A stretch of DNA of 64,000 nt from Maribacter sp044594925 (GCF_044594925.1 NZ_CP138991.1:1550001-1614000); one strand, 5' to 3'; positions 47,848 to 56,660 are shown, counted from the stretch's first letter. Translations and numbers: made by a program. Notes: a model not told the origin generated them from the sequence alone.

Positions 47848-48726
47848 TTAGTTCTCCTTTCCTGCTTTGAACAAGAAATCCTTTTCCGATTTTGACAAGC
47901 TTTCATAACCAGATTTACTGATTTTATCTAGAATAGCGTCAATTTTCTTCTGGTGACTTTGCTTCTCGTAAGCCGCTTTTGTCGATTTTGTAGTAGCATT
48001 GTTTTTTCTGTAAACCGTTTTTAGGGGAGCCTTACTTTCGCTTCTTTTAAAGAGGTTCGCAAGGCTATCTATCAATTTAGAGAAACCAACGCCTATATCC
48101 TTGCCGTTCAATAATTGTCTTGCATACCAATACCCCAATAGCGCGCCACCTAAGTGCGCCAAATGACCTCCAGAATTACTACCATATGGCAGCTGAATTA
48201 AATCCATAAGAACTACGAAAGCACCAATGTACCAAAGCTTGACATTAAAAAATATGAGGCGTACTTCTTGATTAGGCATATAGGTACAAATGAAAATTAA
48301 AATTGCACTTGCACCAGCCGATGCTCCTATCAAATACGCATTAATATTGAAAAAAGCTGGGAAAATATTATATCCCACTACAAAAAACAACCCACCTAGA
48401 ATAACCCCTAAGAAGTAAACATTAAGAAAGCGTCTGCTATCAAATAGGTTTAAGAATATTCTACCTACAAAGTAAATGAGCAACATATTCCAAAATAAGT
48501 GACCAAAACCACCATGAAAAAAAGAGTAGGTAATTATAGACCAGGGTTGTACAAGAAAATCAAAAAAATCATTCGGCAACTCAAACCATTGCACAATACT
48601 ATTCTTGGATATTCCCAATAAAAAAGGAAAAAGACTATTGACCAGAAATACGATAACATTTATGGCAATCAGTTTTTCTGCAATATTTAGCCTATTAAAT
48701 TGATATTTTAAATTTCCATCTGCCAT
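47848..48726 (-). CDS. Rhomboid family intramembrane serine protease with C-terminal extension
   Basis: A 292-residue polytopic protein. Six hydrophobic segments span about residues 15-205. HGGFGHLFWNMLLIYFVGR is the rhomboid H-x(n)-N region, GASAGASAI contains the nucleophile serine, and GGHLAHLGGALLGY contains the catalytic histidine. The GASAG motif differs slightly from the common GxSG-x form. About 80 soluble residues follow, ending in a conserved small C-terminal module (IDAILDKISKSGYESLSKSE). It follows the second rhomboid gene by 3 bp. Confidence 0.88.
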   Translation of the reverse strand: MADGNLKYQFNRLNIAEKLIAINVIVFLVNSLFPFLLGISKNSIVQWFELPNDFFDFLVQPWSIITYSFFHGGFGHLFWNMLLIYFVGRIFLNLFDSRRFLNVYFLGVILGGLFFVVGYNIFPAFFNINAYLIGASAGASAILIFICTYMPNQEVRLIFFNVKLWYIGAFVVLMDLIQLPYGSNSGGHLAHLGGALLGYWYARQLLNGKDIGVGFSKLIDSLANLFKRSESKAPLKTVYRKNNATTKSTKAAYEKQSHQKKIDAILDKISKSGYESLSKSEKDFLFKAGKEN

Positions 48727-48729
48727 CTG

Positions 48730-49473
48730 CTAATTCCATCTATTATTATTAAACTGATTTTTTTTCCAGTACCACATCATTAAAAACCCGAACAAGGCTC
48801 CTCCAACGTGAGCAAAGTGTGCAATTCCTTGTCCAAATAAACTATAACCGGTTACGCCAGAGAACAAATCTAACCCAATTAAAACAGGAATAAAGTATTT
48901 TGCTTTAATAGGAACGGGTAGAAAAATCAAGAACAACTCGCTGTTTGGAAAAGACATACCAAAAGCGACCAAAACGCCATAAATGGCGCCTGAGGCGCCT
49001 ACAGCTGGTGTATTATAGGCACTTAAAAAGTTTTCTATAGTAGATTTATCAGCAATATTATACCATTCGGGGCTATACTGTCCATTAGAGATAATATCCA
49101 TTACTGAACTTTGAGACAAACCAGCTTCCACAAGGGCCGTCATACCTTCATTAAAATGGTAATAATTTACACCGGTATGAATAAGCGCTGCACCGAGTCC
49201 CGCTGAGAAATAAAAGAAAAAAAACTTATTCTTTCCCCACATTTGCTCAAGCGGAGAGCCAAAGGCATACAGGGCATACATATTAAAGGCGATATGCATT
49301 AAACCGCCGTGCATGAACATGTGGGATAGTATTTGCCATAGACCAAAATTTTCGTTCTTAGGAAACCATAAAGAAAACCATTGATACATCTGGTCACCAT
49401 ATATACTGGTAGCTACAAAAAATAAGATATTAATTATAAGTAAGTGCTTAATAGCATCCGTTAATCTACCCAT
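48730..49473 (-). CDS. Rhomboid family intramembrane serine protease
   Basis: A 247-residue membrane protease. HGGLMHIAFNMYALYAFG matches the conserved first-loop and segment-2 region, AVGASGAIYGVLVAFG holds the nucleophile serine in the standard GASGAIYG form, and FAHVGGALFGFLMMW holds the catalytic histidine. It begins on the base before mutL ends, so it is probably cotranscribed with mutL. The tandem pair likely arose by duplication; this copy keeps the consensus active site and lacks the C-terminal extension. Confidence 0.9.
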   Translation of the reverse strand: MGRLTDAIKHLLIINILFFVATSIYGDQMYQWFSLWFPKNENFGLWQILSHMFMHGGLMHIAFNMYALYAFGSPLEQMWGKNKFFFFYFSAGLGAALIHTGVNYYHFNEGMTALVEAGLSQSSVMDIISNGQYSPEWYNIADKSTIENFLSAYNTPAVGASGAIYGVLVAFGMSFPNSELFLIFLPVPIKAKYFIPVLIGLDLFSGVTGYSLFGQGIAHFAHVGGALFGFLMMWYWKKNQFNNNRWN

Positions 49474-51330
49474 CTATATAAATTTTCTTTCAATATCATT
49501 TTCACTAATCGTCACATAAGTTCGTTTATTAAAAGGACTTAAGGTAGTTTCCTTACAGGCGAACAAGTCGTTTACTAAAGCTAATTGAGAAGCTTCGTCT
49601 AACTGCTCACCAGTCTTTACGGATAAGGTTTTAGAAAGTGTCTTTGCTAACATGTCGCTTTGAGAGAAGCTATTGTCAGAAATTTCCATTTGAAAATCCG
49701 ATATCAACTGCTCCATAACCATTTGTACTTCACTTTCTGCTACTTGCACCGGTACTCCTTTCACTTCTACAGCTTCTTCGACTATGGCTCCGAAAACAAA
49801 ACCAACAGCACAAAGACTCTCTTTTATTTCCTTAAGAATAGTCAATTCTGCCTTTGAAAAAGATAAGGAAAGTGGAAACAATAATTGCTGACTTACAGCT
49901 TCCTTTATGGTAATGTTCCTTAAAAATTTTTCATACAGCACACGTTGATGTGCCCTACTTTGATTAATGACCACCATTCCAGATTTTATAGTAGTAACAA
50001 TGTATTTTTTACGAAGCTGAAATGTTGGTGTAACAGCATCTTTTAAGTCCTTATTAGCATCAAATATAGTATTGTTTATATGCTCGGATTCAAAAGATAT
50101 GGTACTAGGCTTATGATTTGGAGTAGCTATTTCCAGTCCCTCATAGAGGTTTTCCCAGCCCTTAGAACTCTTTTTAGTATAGGTACTGGCAGCACCAACA
50201 GATTTACCGGTACTTGCGACTTCCCTGAACGGATTAAAATTTGAATTTACCGTAACATGAGGAGTATTAGCCGCCTTACCTTTATAGGCGTAAGGCGTAT
50301 CTAGATTGGGGTCTTGCTCAAAATCCAGTGCAGGTATAACATTAAACTGTCCCAAACTATGCTTTATAGTTGATTTTAAATAGGCATATAGGGTATGCTC
50401 ATCGTCAAACTTAACCTCTGTTTTTGTTGGGTGTATATTAATATCAATAGTACCGGGATCTACTTCTAAACAAAGAAAATAACCCGGATGCGTACCCGGT
50501 TTTATTAATCCTTCAAAAGCTCCGAGAACCGCATGATGTAGATAAGGACTCTTTATAAACCTATTGTTAGCAAAGAAAAACTGCTCTCCCCTACTTTTTT
50601 TAGCGAACTCGGGTTTTAAAATAAATCCAGAAATCTTTACCACTTGCGTGTCTTCCTGAACCGGTACTAATTTCTCGTTCGTCTTTCTGCCAAAAATATG
50701 GACAATACGTTTCCTTAGATCATTGGCGGGCAAATTAAATACCTCGCCCCCATTATTATAAAATTGAAATCCTATCTGTGGATGTGCCAACGCTACCCTA
50801 TGAAACTCATCTGTGATATGACGAAACTCTACCTGGTCAGATTTTAAGAAGTTACGTCGGGCAGGAATATTGAAAAACAAATTCTTCACCAGTAATGAAG
50901 TACCCTTTGGGACAACAGCAACATCTTGGTCTATAATTGTACTACCTTCAATCTTAATATGCGTACCTACTTCTTGATCAGTTGTCCTACTCTTCAATTC
51001 AACATGGGCTATTGCAGCAATTGAAGCCAAGGCTTCTCCCCTAAAACCTTTGGTACTTAAATTAAAAAGGTCTTCCGCCTTTGTAATCTTGGATGTCGCA
51101 TGGCGTTCAAAACTTAACCTAGCGTCCGTTACACTCATCCCTATACCGTTATCCACAACCTGTATCAGTGTTTTGCCTCCACCTTTAACAATTAGTTTTA
51201 TCTCCGTTGCTTTGGCATCTATGGCATTTTCCAATAACTCCTTCACTACGGAAGCTGGTCTTTGAACCACTTCCCCAGCTGCAATCTGATTGGCAACATG
51301 ATCCGGCAATAATCTAATTATATCTGCCAT
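49474..51330 (-). CDS. mutL: DNA mismatch repair protein MutL
   Basis: A 618-residue mismatch-repair ATPase. The GHKL domain is complete (IAAGEVVQRPASVVKELLENAIDA, VDNGIGM, TKGFRGEALASI), followed by the transducer domain (HPTKTEVKF). The C-terminal dimerisation domain is present, but the usual endonuclease metal motif DQHA-x2-E-x4-E reads NQSRAHQRVLYE here, and the expected CPHGRP-type motif near the end reads SPFNKRT. MutL proteins of species without MutH generally keep these residues, so this copy may lack nicking activity or use other ligands. Confidence 0.95.
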   Translation of the reverse strand: MADIIRLLPDHVANQIAAGEVVQRPASVVKELLENAIDAKATEIKLIVKGGGKTLIQVVDNGIGMSVTDARLSFERHATSKITKAEDLFNLSTKGFRGEALASIAAIAHVELKSRTTDQEVGTHIKIEGSTIIDQDVAVVPKGTSLLVKNLFFNIPARRNFLKSDQVEFRHITDEFHRVALAHPQIGFQFYNNGGEVFNLPANDLRKRIVHIFGRKTNEKLVPVQEDTQVVKISGFILKPEFAKKSRGEQFFFANNRFIKSPYLHHAVLGAFEGLIKPGTHPGYFLCLEVDPGTIDINIHPTKTEVKFDDEHTLYAYLKSTIKHSLGQFNVIPALDFEQDPNLDTPYAYKGKAANTPHVTVNSNFNPFREVASTGKSVGAASTYTKKSSKGWENLYEGLEIATPNHKPSTISFESEHINNTIFDANKDLKDAVTPTFQLRKKYIVTTIKSGMVVINQSRAHQRVLYEKFLRNITIKEAVSQQLLFPLSLSFSKAELTILKEIKESLCAVGFVFGAIVEEAVEVKGVPVQVAESEVQMVMEQLISDFQMEISDNSFSQSDMLAKTLSKTLSVKTGEQLDEASQLALVNDLFACKETTLSPFNKRTYVTISENDIERKFI

Positions 51331-51332
51331 GT

Positions 51333-51629
51333 TTAGGGAAAGAATATGGATAAATCAAAATCTATGATGTAGAGGAATATAAAAACGAGTACCAAAATAA
51401 TAACTGTCATGCGAAGCTTAATATTACGATCTCCTTTTCGCTTTGTATCGTCTAAGACATTATTGATTTTATTTTTTAGTCCTCTTTGATTGGATAGAGT
51501 ACTTCTATATTGATCGAATTTTGTTTCGATTTTAAAGGGATTACCTTTTCCCTTATCATCAAAATATCTTGGCTGATAACCGTACTGCCTATTTTTACGC
51601 AACCTTGTTATTTTACTAAGAAAACCCAT
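51333..51629 (-). CDS. Small conserved membrane protein of unknown function
   Basis: A 98-residue protein with a basic, hydrophilic N-terminal 70 residues and one C-terminal membrane segment (about 75-95), so it is probably tail-anchored in the inner membrane. It is conserved next to mutL in flavobacteria and is often labelled riboflavin synthase beta subunit. I see no resemblance to lumazine or riboflavin synthase; the label likely spread from the nearby ribH gene. It ends 2 bp before mutL starts. Confidence 0.7.
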   Translation of the reverse strand: MGFLSKITRLRKNRQYGYQPRYFDDKGKGNPFKIETKFDQYRSTLSNQRGLKNKINNVLDDTKRKGDRNIKLRMTVIILVLVFIFLYIIDFDLSIFFP

Positions 51630-51748
51630 AAATCAAAGTTACTTAAAATCGAAAAACGGAAAGTATCCGTAATGCCAAAATTTGTTAACAGAACGCACTA
51701 TTTTCTGAAGATAAGGCCCAACATAACAAAACGCTAAGAAAAGTAAGC

Positions 51749-52234
51749 TTATAAATCCTTTAAAACCGCCATTTTAATGGCTGCAATAGCAGCCTCGGCA
51801 CCTTTATTTCCGTGCTTTCCTCCACTTCGGTCCAGAGCCTGTTGCATGGTATTGTCCGTGAGTACGCAAAAAATAACGGGGACGTTCGTCGTAACGTTCA
51901 GATCCATGATACCCTTCGCTGTAGCGTTACAAACAAAATCGAAATGTTTGGTCTCTCCTTGAATAACGCTGCCTATAGCAATAACCACATCCAAATTACG
52001 CTGCTCAATAAGCCTTTTACAGCCAAATGTAAGTTCAAAACTACCAGGAACGTCTAACCTTTGGATATTTGAAACTACGGCACCACAGTCTATCAAGGCG
52101 CTATGGGCACCTTCAAAAAGGCCTTCGGTTATTTTAGGATTCCATTCAGAAACAACAATCCCAAAGCGCAGGTCCTTTGCGTTTGGGATTGTTGTTTTAT
52201 CGTATACAGATAAATTTTTAGTTGCCGTAGCCAT
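51749..52234 (-). CDS. ribH: 6,7-dimethyl-8-ribityllumazine synthase
   Basis: A 161-residue enzyme of riboflavin synthesis that condenses 5-amino-6-ribitylaminouracil with dihydroxybutanone phosphate. GIVVSEWNPKITEGLFEGA, VPGSFELTFG, AIGSVIQGETKHFDFVC and the GNKGAEAA tail are the standard motifs; the histidine of TKHFDF is the general acid/base. Its start overlaps the stop of the TPR gene by one base on the minus strand. Confidence 0.96.
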   Translation of the reverse strand: MATATKNLSVYDKTTIPNAKDLRFGIVVSEWNPKITEGLFEGAHSALIDCGAVVSNIQRLDVPGSFELTFGCKRLIEQRNLDVVIAIGSVIQGETKHFDFVCNATAKGIMDLNVTTNVPVIFCVLTDNTMQQALDRSGGKHGNKGAEAAIAAIKMAVLKDL

Positions 52235-53001
52235 TACGCTCCAGTTTTTGCCATGCCAATGAAAGCATCGATGCTATTGGCTATGTCAGCGTTAGAGAAC
52301 TCGTCTTTAATTCGTTGAAAATATGTCAAAGCTTTAGATTTATCACCCATTTCCAGTGCGGTAACCCCTGCTTTATATAAAAATTTTGGTGTAGTGTAGT
52401 CATTTGTGCTATGTGCTATCGCAGCCTCGTAATATCCTAAGGCATCCGATGGTTGATCTAGCTGCATGAAAGCATCACCAAGACCGCCTTTTGCTAAAGC
52501 TCCCAATATGGCATCATCAGAGCTAAAATCTTCCAGATAATTAATGGCCTCTTGGTAATTATTCATATTTAAATAGGACATCCCAGCCGAGTAATTGGCG
52601 AGATTGGCGGCTTTAGTACCATTATATTCAGCTATAATATCCAAGAAACCATATTTACCTTCAGCTCCTTCCAAGGCCAGTGTAAATAAAGAATCTTTTG
52701 CGGTGGTCGCTGCTAATGCTTGATCAAAATATTGCTGTGGATAGTACATCTCATTTGCTGCATTAGTCTCCTTTGGTTTCTGTACAAATTGATTGTAAGC
52801 CAAGTAACCTAATACTCCAATAGCGATTACCCCTATAATTCCCAGTATATAATTTTGGTTCTTAGAGACCCATTCTTCCGTCTTGGAAGCTCCCTCGTCC
52901 AAGGTACTAAAAACCTCGGCAGTTGTGCTATCCTGTTCGTCAAACTCCTGAGATTCTGCCTTTGTTTTAGGTTTAAATCCTCTTTTCTTATATGTTGCCA
53001 T
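52234..53001 (-). CDS. Membrane-anchored tetratricopeptide repeat protein (YfgM-like)
   Basis: A 255-residue protein. The first 45 residues are polar, a membrane segment follows at about 48-68 (ILGIIGVIAIGVLGYLAY), and the rest is periplasmic with about four TPR units (for example AKGGLGDAFMQLDQPSDALGYYEAAIAH). The layout resembles YfgM, an assembly partner at the Sec translocon, but the link is structural only. It is the first gene of the leftward ribH to EEP run. Confidence 0.85.
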   Translation of the reverse strand: MATYKKRGFKPKTKAESQEFDEQDSTTAEVFSTLDEGASKTEEWVSKNQNYILGIIGVIAIGVLGYLAYNQFVQKPKETNAANEMYYPQQYFDQALAATTAKDSLFTLALEGAEGKYGFLDIIAEYNGTKAANLANYSAGMSYLNMNNYQEAINYLEDFSSDDAILGALAKGGLGDAFMQLDQPSDALGYYEAAIAHSTNDYTTPKFLYKAGVTALEMGDKSKALTYFQRIKDEFSNADIANSIDAFIGMAKTGA

Positions 53002-53021
53002 CTCTAATTTTATTAATCGCG

Positions 53022-53073
53022 CAAAAATAAAGTTTTTATTGAAATCCGTTAGTGTATTTATTCGTTATTTTTG
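53022..53073. promoter_or_regulatory. Divergent -7 boxes between the TPR gene and recF
   Basis: The minus-strand TATTTTTG (plus-strand 53022-53029) lies 21 bp before the TPR start. The plus-strand TATTTTTG (53066-53073) lies 52 bp before recF, with a TTG 24 bp further upstream, slightly beyond the usual range. Both strands could be transcribed from this 124-bp gap. Confidence 0.4.
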
Positions 53074-53125
53074 GATATTTTGTGCATAATGGCATTATCA
53101 GAAACCAAAATTTCAAGAATTTTTA

Positions 53126-54205
53126 ATGTTTCTTAAAAATTTATCCCTTATTAATTACAAGAATTTTGAGTCCAAGAATCTAGAATTCGACTCTAAAATA
53201 AATTGTTTTGTTGGTGACAACGGAGTTGGAAAAACCAATATTCTGGATGCTATTTATCATTTATCTTTTGGTAAAAGCTATTTTAATCCTGTTGCTTCTC
53301 AAAATATAAGGCATGGGGAAGATTTTTTTGTAATCGATGGTCTTTTTGAAAAGAAGGATAGGGAGGAAAAAATTATTTGCAGCTTAAAAAGAAATACCAA
53401 AAAAATAATTAAACGCAATGGCAAGGCCTATGAACGTTTTGCAGACCACATTGGTATTTTACCCTTGGTCATCATTTCTCCCGCAGACAGAGACCTGATT
53501 GTAGAAGGAAGTGATGTTCGTAGAAAATTTATAGATGGTGTCATCTCACAATCCGATAAATCCTATTTGCAAGCCTTGATCAACTACAACAAAGTACTAT
53601 CGCAACGGAATGCCTTATTGAAATATTTTGCCGTTAACCATACTTTTGACGCTGGCACCTTAGACGTTTACAATACTCAATTACAGGAATACGGAACAGA
53701 AATATTTGAAAAGAGAAAGGGATTCTTAGATATTTTCATTCCTATTTTCAAAACACAGTATAAAGCAATTACGGGGGACACAGAAGTAGTTAACTTAAGT
53801 TATGACAGTAAGCTTCTTAACGAAAGTTTTTCCGAACTTTTCAAAAAGAATTTAGATAAGGATAGGGCGCTACAATACACCAGCGTTGGTATTCATAAAG
53901 ATGATTTGCGTTTTTCCATTATGGACTATCCGATAAAAAAATTTGGAAGTCAAGGGCAGCAAAAATCATTTTTGATAGCGCTAAAGTTCGCTCAGTTCTA
54001 TTTTATGCAAGAATTATCTAAAACAACGCCTATCCTAATTTTAGATGATATTTTTGATAAATTAGATGAGAATCGAGTAGCACAAATCATAACCTTGGTC
54101 AATAAGGAGCATTTTGGTCAAATCTTTGTTAGTGATACCCATGCTGACCGTACTGAAGCAATTGTGAAAGAAATTCATCAAACCTATAAAATCTTTAAAT
54201 TATAG
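53126..54205 (+). CDS. recF: DNA replication and repair protein RecF
   Basis: A 359-residue SMC-like ATPase that helps load RecA at gapped DNA with RecO and RecR. NYKNFESKNLEF at the start, Walker A GDNGVGKTNIL, and the C-terminal signature FGSQGQQKS with Walker B ILILDDIFDKLDENR are complete. It heads a short operon with the lipoprotein and DciA-like genes (1 bp, then 1-base overlap). Confidence 0.96.
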   Translation: MFLKNLSLINYKNFESKNLEFDSKINCFVGDNGVGKTNILDAIYHLSFGKSYFNPVASQNIRHGEDFFVIDGLFEKKDREEKIICSLKRNTKKIIKRNGKAYERFADHIGILPLVIISPADRDLIVEGSDVRRKFIDGVISQSDKSYLQALINYNKVLSQRNALLKYFAVNHTFDAGTLDVYNTQLQEYGTEIFEKRKGFLDIFIPIFKTQYKAITGDTEVVNLSYDSKLLNESFSELFKKNLDKDRALQYTSVGIHKDDLRFSIMDYPIKKFGSQGQQKSFLIALKFAQFYFMQELSKTTPILILDDIFDKLDENRVAQIITLVNKEHFGQIFVSDTHADRTEAIVKEIHQTYKIFKL

Positions 54206-54206
54206 T

Positions 54207-54626
54207 ATGAAACAATCCCTTAGCATACTCCTAATGTTTCTACTATTATCTTGTGGAAAAACTGTAAAGGAGAAAGACCTCAACCTATTAAACGGTTACT
54301 GGGAAATTACCGAGGTGCAATTTATGAACGGAGGCAAGAAAGAATACAAAATTAGTCCGTCCGTAGATTACATTCAATTAGAAAACCTTAAAGGATTCCG
54401 TAAAAAAGTAAATCCAAAATTCAACGGTAGTTTTGAAACCTCTGATGATGCGGAATCTTTTATCATCCAGAAAGAAGGCGAGTCATTTAGTTTGATGTAT
54501 AAAAATAACCTAAGCGAATGGAAAGAGACGCTCATAGGTCTATCAGAACAGTCTTTTTCTGTAAAAAACGCAGAAGGCACCATATATCAATACAAACGTT
54601 TTGAACCTCTTAATATAGAACCCTAA
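54207..54626 (+). CDS. Small lipocalin-like lipoprotein
   Basis: A 139-residue lipoprotein with the lipobox at C16 (LLLSC). The mature part starts with NGYWEITEVQFMNGGKKEYK, which looks like a lipocalin-type beta-barrel opening, and continues with alternating strands. No catalytic motif is visible. It is conserved between recF and the DUF721 gene in related flavobacteria, but I do not know its role. Confidence 0.75.
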   Translation: MKQSLSILLMFLLLSCGKTVKEKDLNLLNGYWEITEVQFMNGGKKEYKISPSVDYIQLENLKGFRKKVNPKFNGSFETSDDAESFIIQKEGESFSLMYKNNLSEWKETLIGLSEQSFSVKNAEGTIYQYKRFEPLNIEP

Positions 54627-54922
54627 TGGCCAAGCGGGAAAATGATAAGTTAAATATGAAGGAAGCACTTTCTGCATTTATTCAAAAGAATAATTTACAG
54701 GATGGTATGGATAAAATAGATGTAAAAACAGCTTGGTCTAGATTAATGGGGAATGGGGTAAACAACTACACTACCAATGTAGAATTAAGAAACGAGACCC
54801 TGTTAATATCCCTTTCCTCATCGGTACTGCGTGAAGAACTTAGTCTTGGTAAAACAAAGATTATAACAATGATAAACGAGGAGCTGGGGAAAGAACTCGT
54901 AAAGAAATTAGTATTGCGTTAA
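54626..54922 (+). CDS. DUF721/DciA-like protein
   Basis: A 98-residue soluble protein. The C-terminal VELRNETLLISLSSSVLREELSLGKTKIITMIN stretch is typical of DUF721, the family containing DciA, which loads the replicative helicase in bacteria lacking DnaC. Its position behind recF agrees with a replication role. Its ATG overlaps the preceding stop by one base. A repeat element and a terminator follow. Confidence 0.82.
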   Translation: MAKRENDKLNMKEALSAFIQKNNLQDGMDKIDVKTAWSRLMGNGVNNYTTNVELRNETLLISLSSSVLREELSLGKTKIITMINEELGKELVKKLVLR

Positions 54923-54943
54923 GCAAACTATTTCTGCTAAGAA

Positions 54944-55048
54944 GTAAACTACCTCAAGGCAAGCCCGCGAGGCATTAGTAGGAAATGAACATTTAATTTC
55001 GAGGCAAGCCTCGGGATATTATACCCTTTGGCGGTGCCAATAAAAAAA
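54944..55048 (+). repeat. Intergenic repeat element, copy 2
   Basis: A 105-bp segment matching 14742-14847; the shared perfect 28-bp core is 54979-55006. It is richer in intact stems than copy 1: CGAGGC-AA-GCCTCG at 55000-55013 and TTGGC-GGT-GCCAA at 55029-55041, plus a CCTC...GAGG stem at its left end. It ends in TAAAAAAAG, the A run of the neighbouring terminator, just 21 bp after the DciA-like stop. Confidence 0.8.
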
Positions 55049-55074
55049 GACCCACAGTTACTGTGGGTCTTTTT
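55042..55074. terminator. Bidirectional terminator between the DciA-like gene and ndk
   Basis: GACCCACAG (55049-55057) pairs with CTGTGGGTC (55061-55069) around a TTA loop. An A run (55042-55048) and a T run (55070-55074) flank the stem, so it can stop transcripts from both converging genes. Confidence 0.92.
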
Positions 55075-55096
55075 CAATTTTATAATAATAGTACTA

Positions 55097-55516
55097 TTAA
55101 AAAATTTCTCTTCCCGCAAAGTGGAAAGCTCCTTCAATAGCGGCGTTCTCATCACTATCGGAACCATGTACAGCGTTTTCAGCTATATCCGTAGCGAATA
55201 ATTTTCTTATAGTTCCCTCAGCAGCTTCTGCCGGATTTGTAGCGCCAATTAAAGCTCTAAAATCTTCTACTGCATTTTCCTTTTCCAAGATAGCGGCTAC
55301 AATAGGACCTCTAGTCATAAAAGTAACCAACTCACCGAAAAATGGACGCTCTTTGTGAATGGCATAAAATTCTTGTGCATCCCTAAGGCTTAATTGAGTG
55401 TATTTCATAGCTACAATCTTAAATCCAGAAGCAGCAATTTTATCCAATATAGCGCCTATATGTCCGTTCTCAACGGCATCTGGCTTAATCATCGTAAAAG
55501 TTCTATTCGTACTCAT
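55097..55516 (-). CDS. ndk: Nucleoside-diphosphate kinase
   Basis: A 139-residue enzyme that balances nucleoside triphosphate pools by phosphotransfer from ATP. I start it at ATG 55516 (MSTNRTFTMIKPDAV); the in-frame ATG at 55534 lies inside the probable -7 box and adds residues not typical of the family. The catalytic histidine is in NAVHGSDSDENA. Length and motifs are normal. Confidence 0.95.
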   Translation of the reverse strand: MSTNRTFTMIKPDAVENGHIGAILDKIAASGFKIVAMKYTQLSLRDAQEFYAIHKERPFFGELVTFMTRGPIVAAILEKENAVEDFRALIGATNPAEAAEGTIRKLFATDIAENAVHGSDSDENAAIEGAFHFAGREIF

Positions 55517-55531
55517 ATCTAAAATTTTGCG

Positions 55532-55561
55532 CAAAAATACGGTTTTCCCTATAATCTACAA
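55532..55561 (-). promoter_or_regulatory. Candidate ndk promoter
   Basis: On the minus strand TTG (55561-55559) and TATTTTTG (55539-55532) are separated by 19 bp, matching the Bacteroidota promoter pattern. The box ends 15 bp before the chosen ndk start codon. Confidence 0.55.
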
Positions 55562-55564
55562 CTA

Positions 55565-56587
55565 TTAATAGCTTTGTTGTAAGCTTCCAAGAACTGCTCC
55601 ATTATCGCCGACCATCTTCAGGGTTACGTTCTTTATTTCAAAATTGAATTGCAAAAGTCCAAAACTTTCTGTACTTACTACATCACCCGCTCTAAAAGGA
55701 TTTGGTTCACTAGTAAAACCCCTATAAGCATGGGTAAGCCCACTACTGGTAAAATCTATAAGAGGGTATTTCAGTTCATCGACATTAGTTCTTGAAAATT
55801 CGGAAATATGTCTGTCGCCAGATAAAATCAGAACCCCTTTAGCCTTAGAATCCGCTATGGTGGTTTTTAGTTTATCCACTTCATGCGGAAAATTTCCCCA
55901 ACATTCAAAACCATGTTCGTTAGATAACACCTGAATGCTGCTTACAATGACATTAAAATCTGCATCAGAATTCTTTAATTGGTTCGCTAACCATTTCCAT
56001 TGGGTATCCCCTAAAACCGTTCCCTCACCATATTTGTTCGGTTTATTTCTTTTCTTAGTTTCGTTATCCGGTGTAAGCGCAGTCCTAAAATAGCGGGTAT
56101 CTAACACAAGTACTTTTATTTTGCCCTTGGCAGTATTATAGTCATGAACGTTATAAACGCCTTCTTGCTGTCTCCTGGGACTATTAGCTGGCACCATCAT
56201 AAAATCTAGAAATTCTGCCTGACTCTCCTTTTTTGCCTTGAACTCCACACCGCCATCATTTACACCATAATCATGGTCGTCCCAAGTACCTATTACCTTA
56301 GTGGTAGCTTTTAGCGCTTTATAACCTGCGACAGCATCCTGGGCGGCGTACATCGATTTTAATTTACTCATATCATCGGTATCCGCATAAATAATATCGC
56401 CTCCCCAAACCCAAACATCTGGTTTGGTATTTACAACATCATCCCATAAGAGATTCGGCAAGGATGCTTTATTACAGGAACCAAAAGCAAGGGTGAAATC
56501 TGCTTGGTCCTGCGCATTGGCAATTTTCTTTGAAGAAGTACAACTAACGATTAAGGCAAGAATTGTCAATAACAGTGTGGTTTTCAT
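55565..56587 (-). CDS. PhoD-like alkaline phosphatase D family lipoprotein
   Basis: I start it at ATG 56587 (340 residues), where a lipoprotein signal MKTTLLLTILALIVSC begins; the in-frame ATG at 56662 would add 25 unlike residues and overlap the divergent gene. FGSCNKA, VWGGDIIYAD, TWDDHDYGVNDGG and LILSGDRHISEFS supply the metal-binding residues of the PhoD family, which cleaves phosphodiesters or phosphomonoesters outside the cytoplasm. It does not appear to be regulated with its neighbours. Confidence 0.88.
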   Translation of the reverse strand: MKTTLLLTILALIVSCTSSKKIANAQDQADFTLAFGSCNKASLPNLLWDDVVNTKPDVWVWGGDIIYADTDDMSKLKSMYAAQDAVAGYKALKATTKVIGTWDDHDYGVNDGGVEFKAKKESQAEFLDFMMVPANSPRRQQEGVYNVHDYNTAKGKIKVLVLDTRYFRTALTPDNETKKRNKPNKYGEGTVLGDTQWKWLANQLKNSDADFNVIVSSIQVLSNEHGFECWGNFPHEVDKLKTTIADSKAKGVLILSGDRHISEFSRTNVDELKYPLIDFTSSGLTHAYRGFTSEPNPFRAGDVVSTESFGLLQFNFEIKNVTLKMVGDNGAVLGSLQQSY

Positions 56588-56647
56588 TTGATAGTTTTTC
56601 AACCTTAAAATTAAGGGTTTCATTTCAAAGTCTATGTTATTAAATTG

Positions 56648-56655
56648 TATCTTTG
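56648..56655 (+). promoter_or_regulatory. -7 box 5 bp before a start codon (probable leaderless transcript)
   Basis: TATCTTTG at 56648-56655 matches TAnnTTTG and ends 5 bp before ATG 56661. In this phylum transcription begins about that far after the box, so the mRNA would start at or within a few bases of the ATG. No clear -33 box was found. Confidence 0.45.
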
Positions 56656-56660
56656 CGCCC

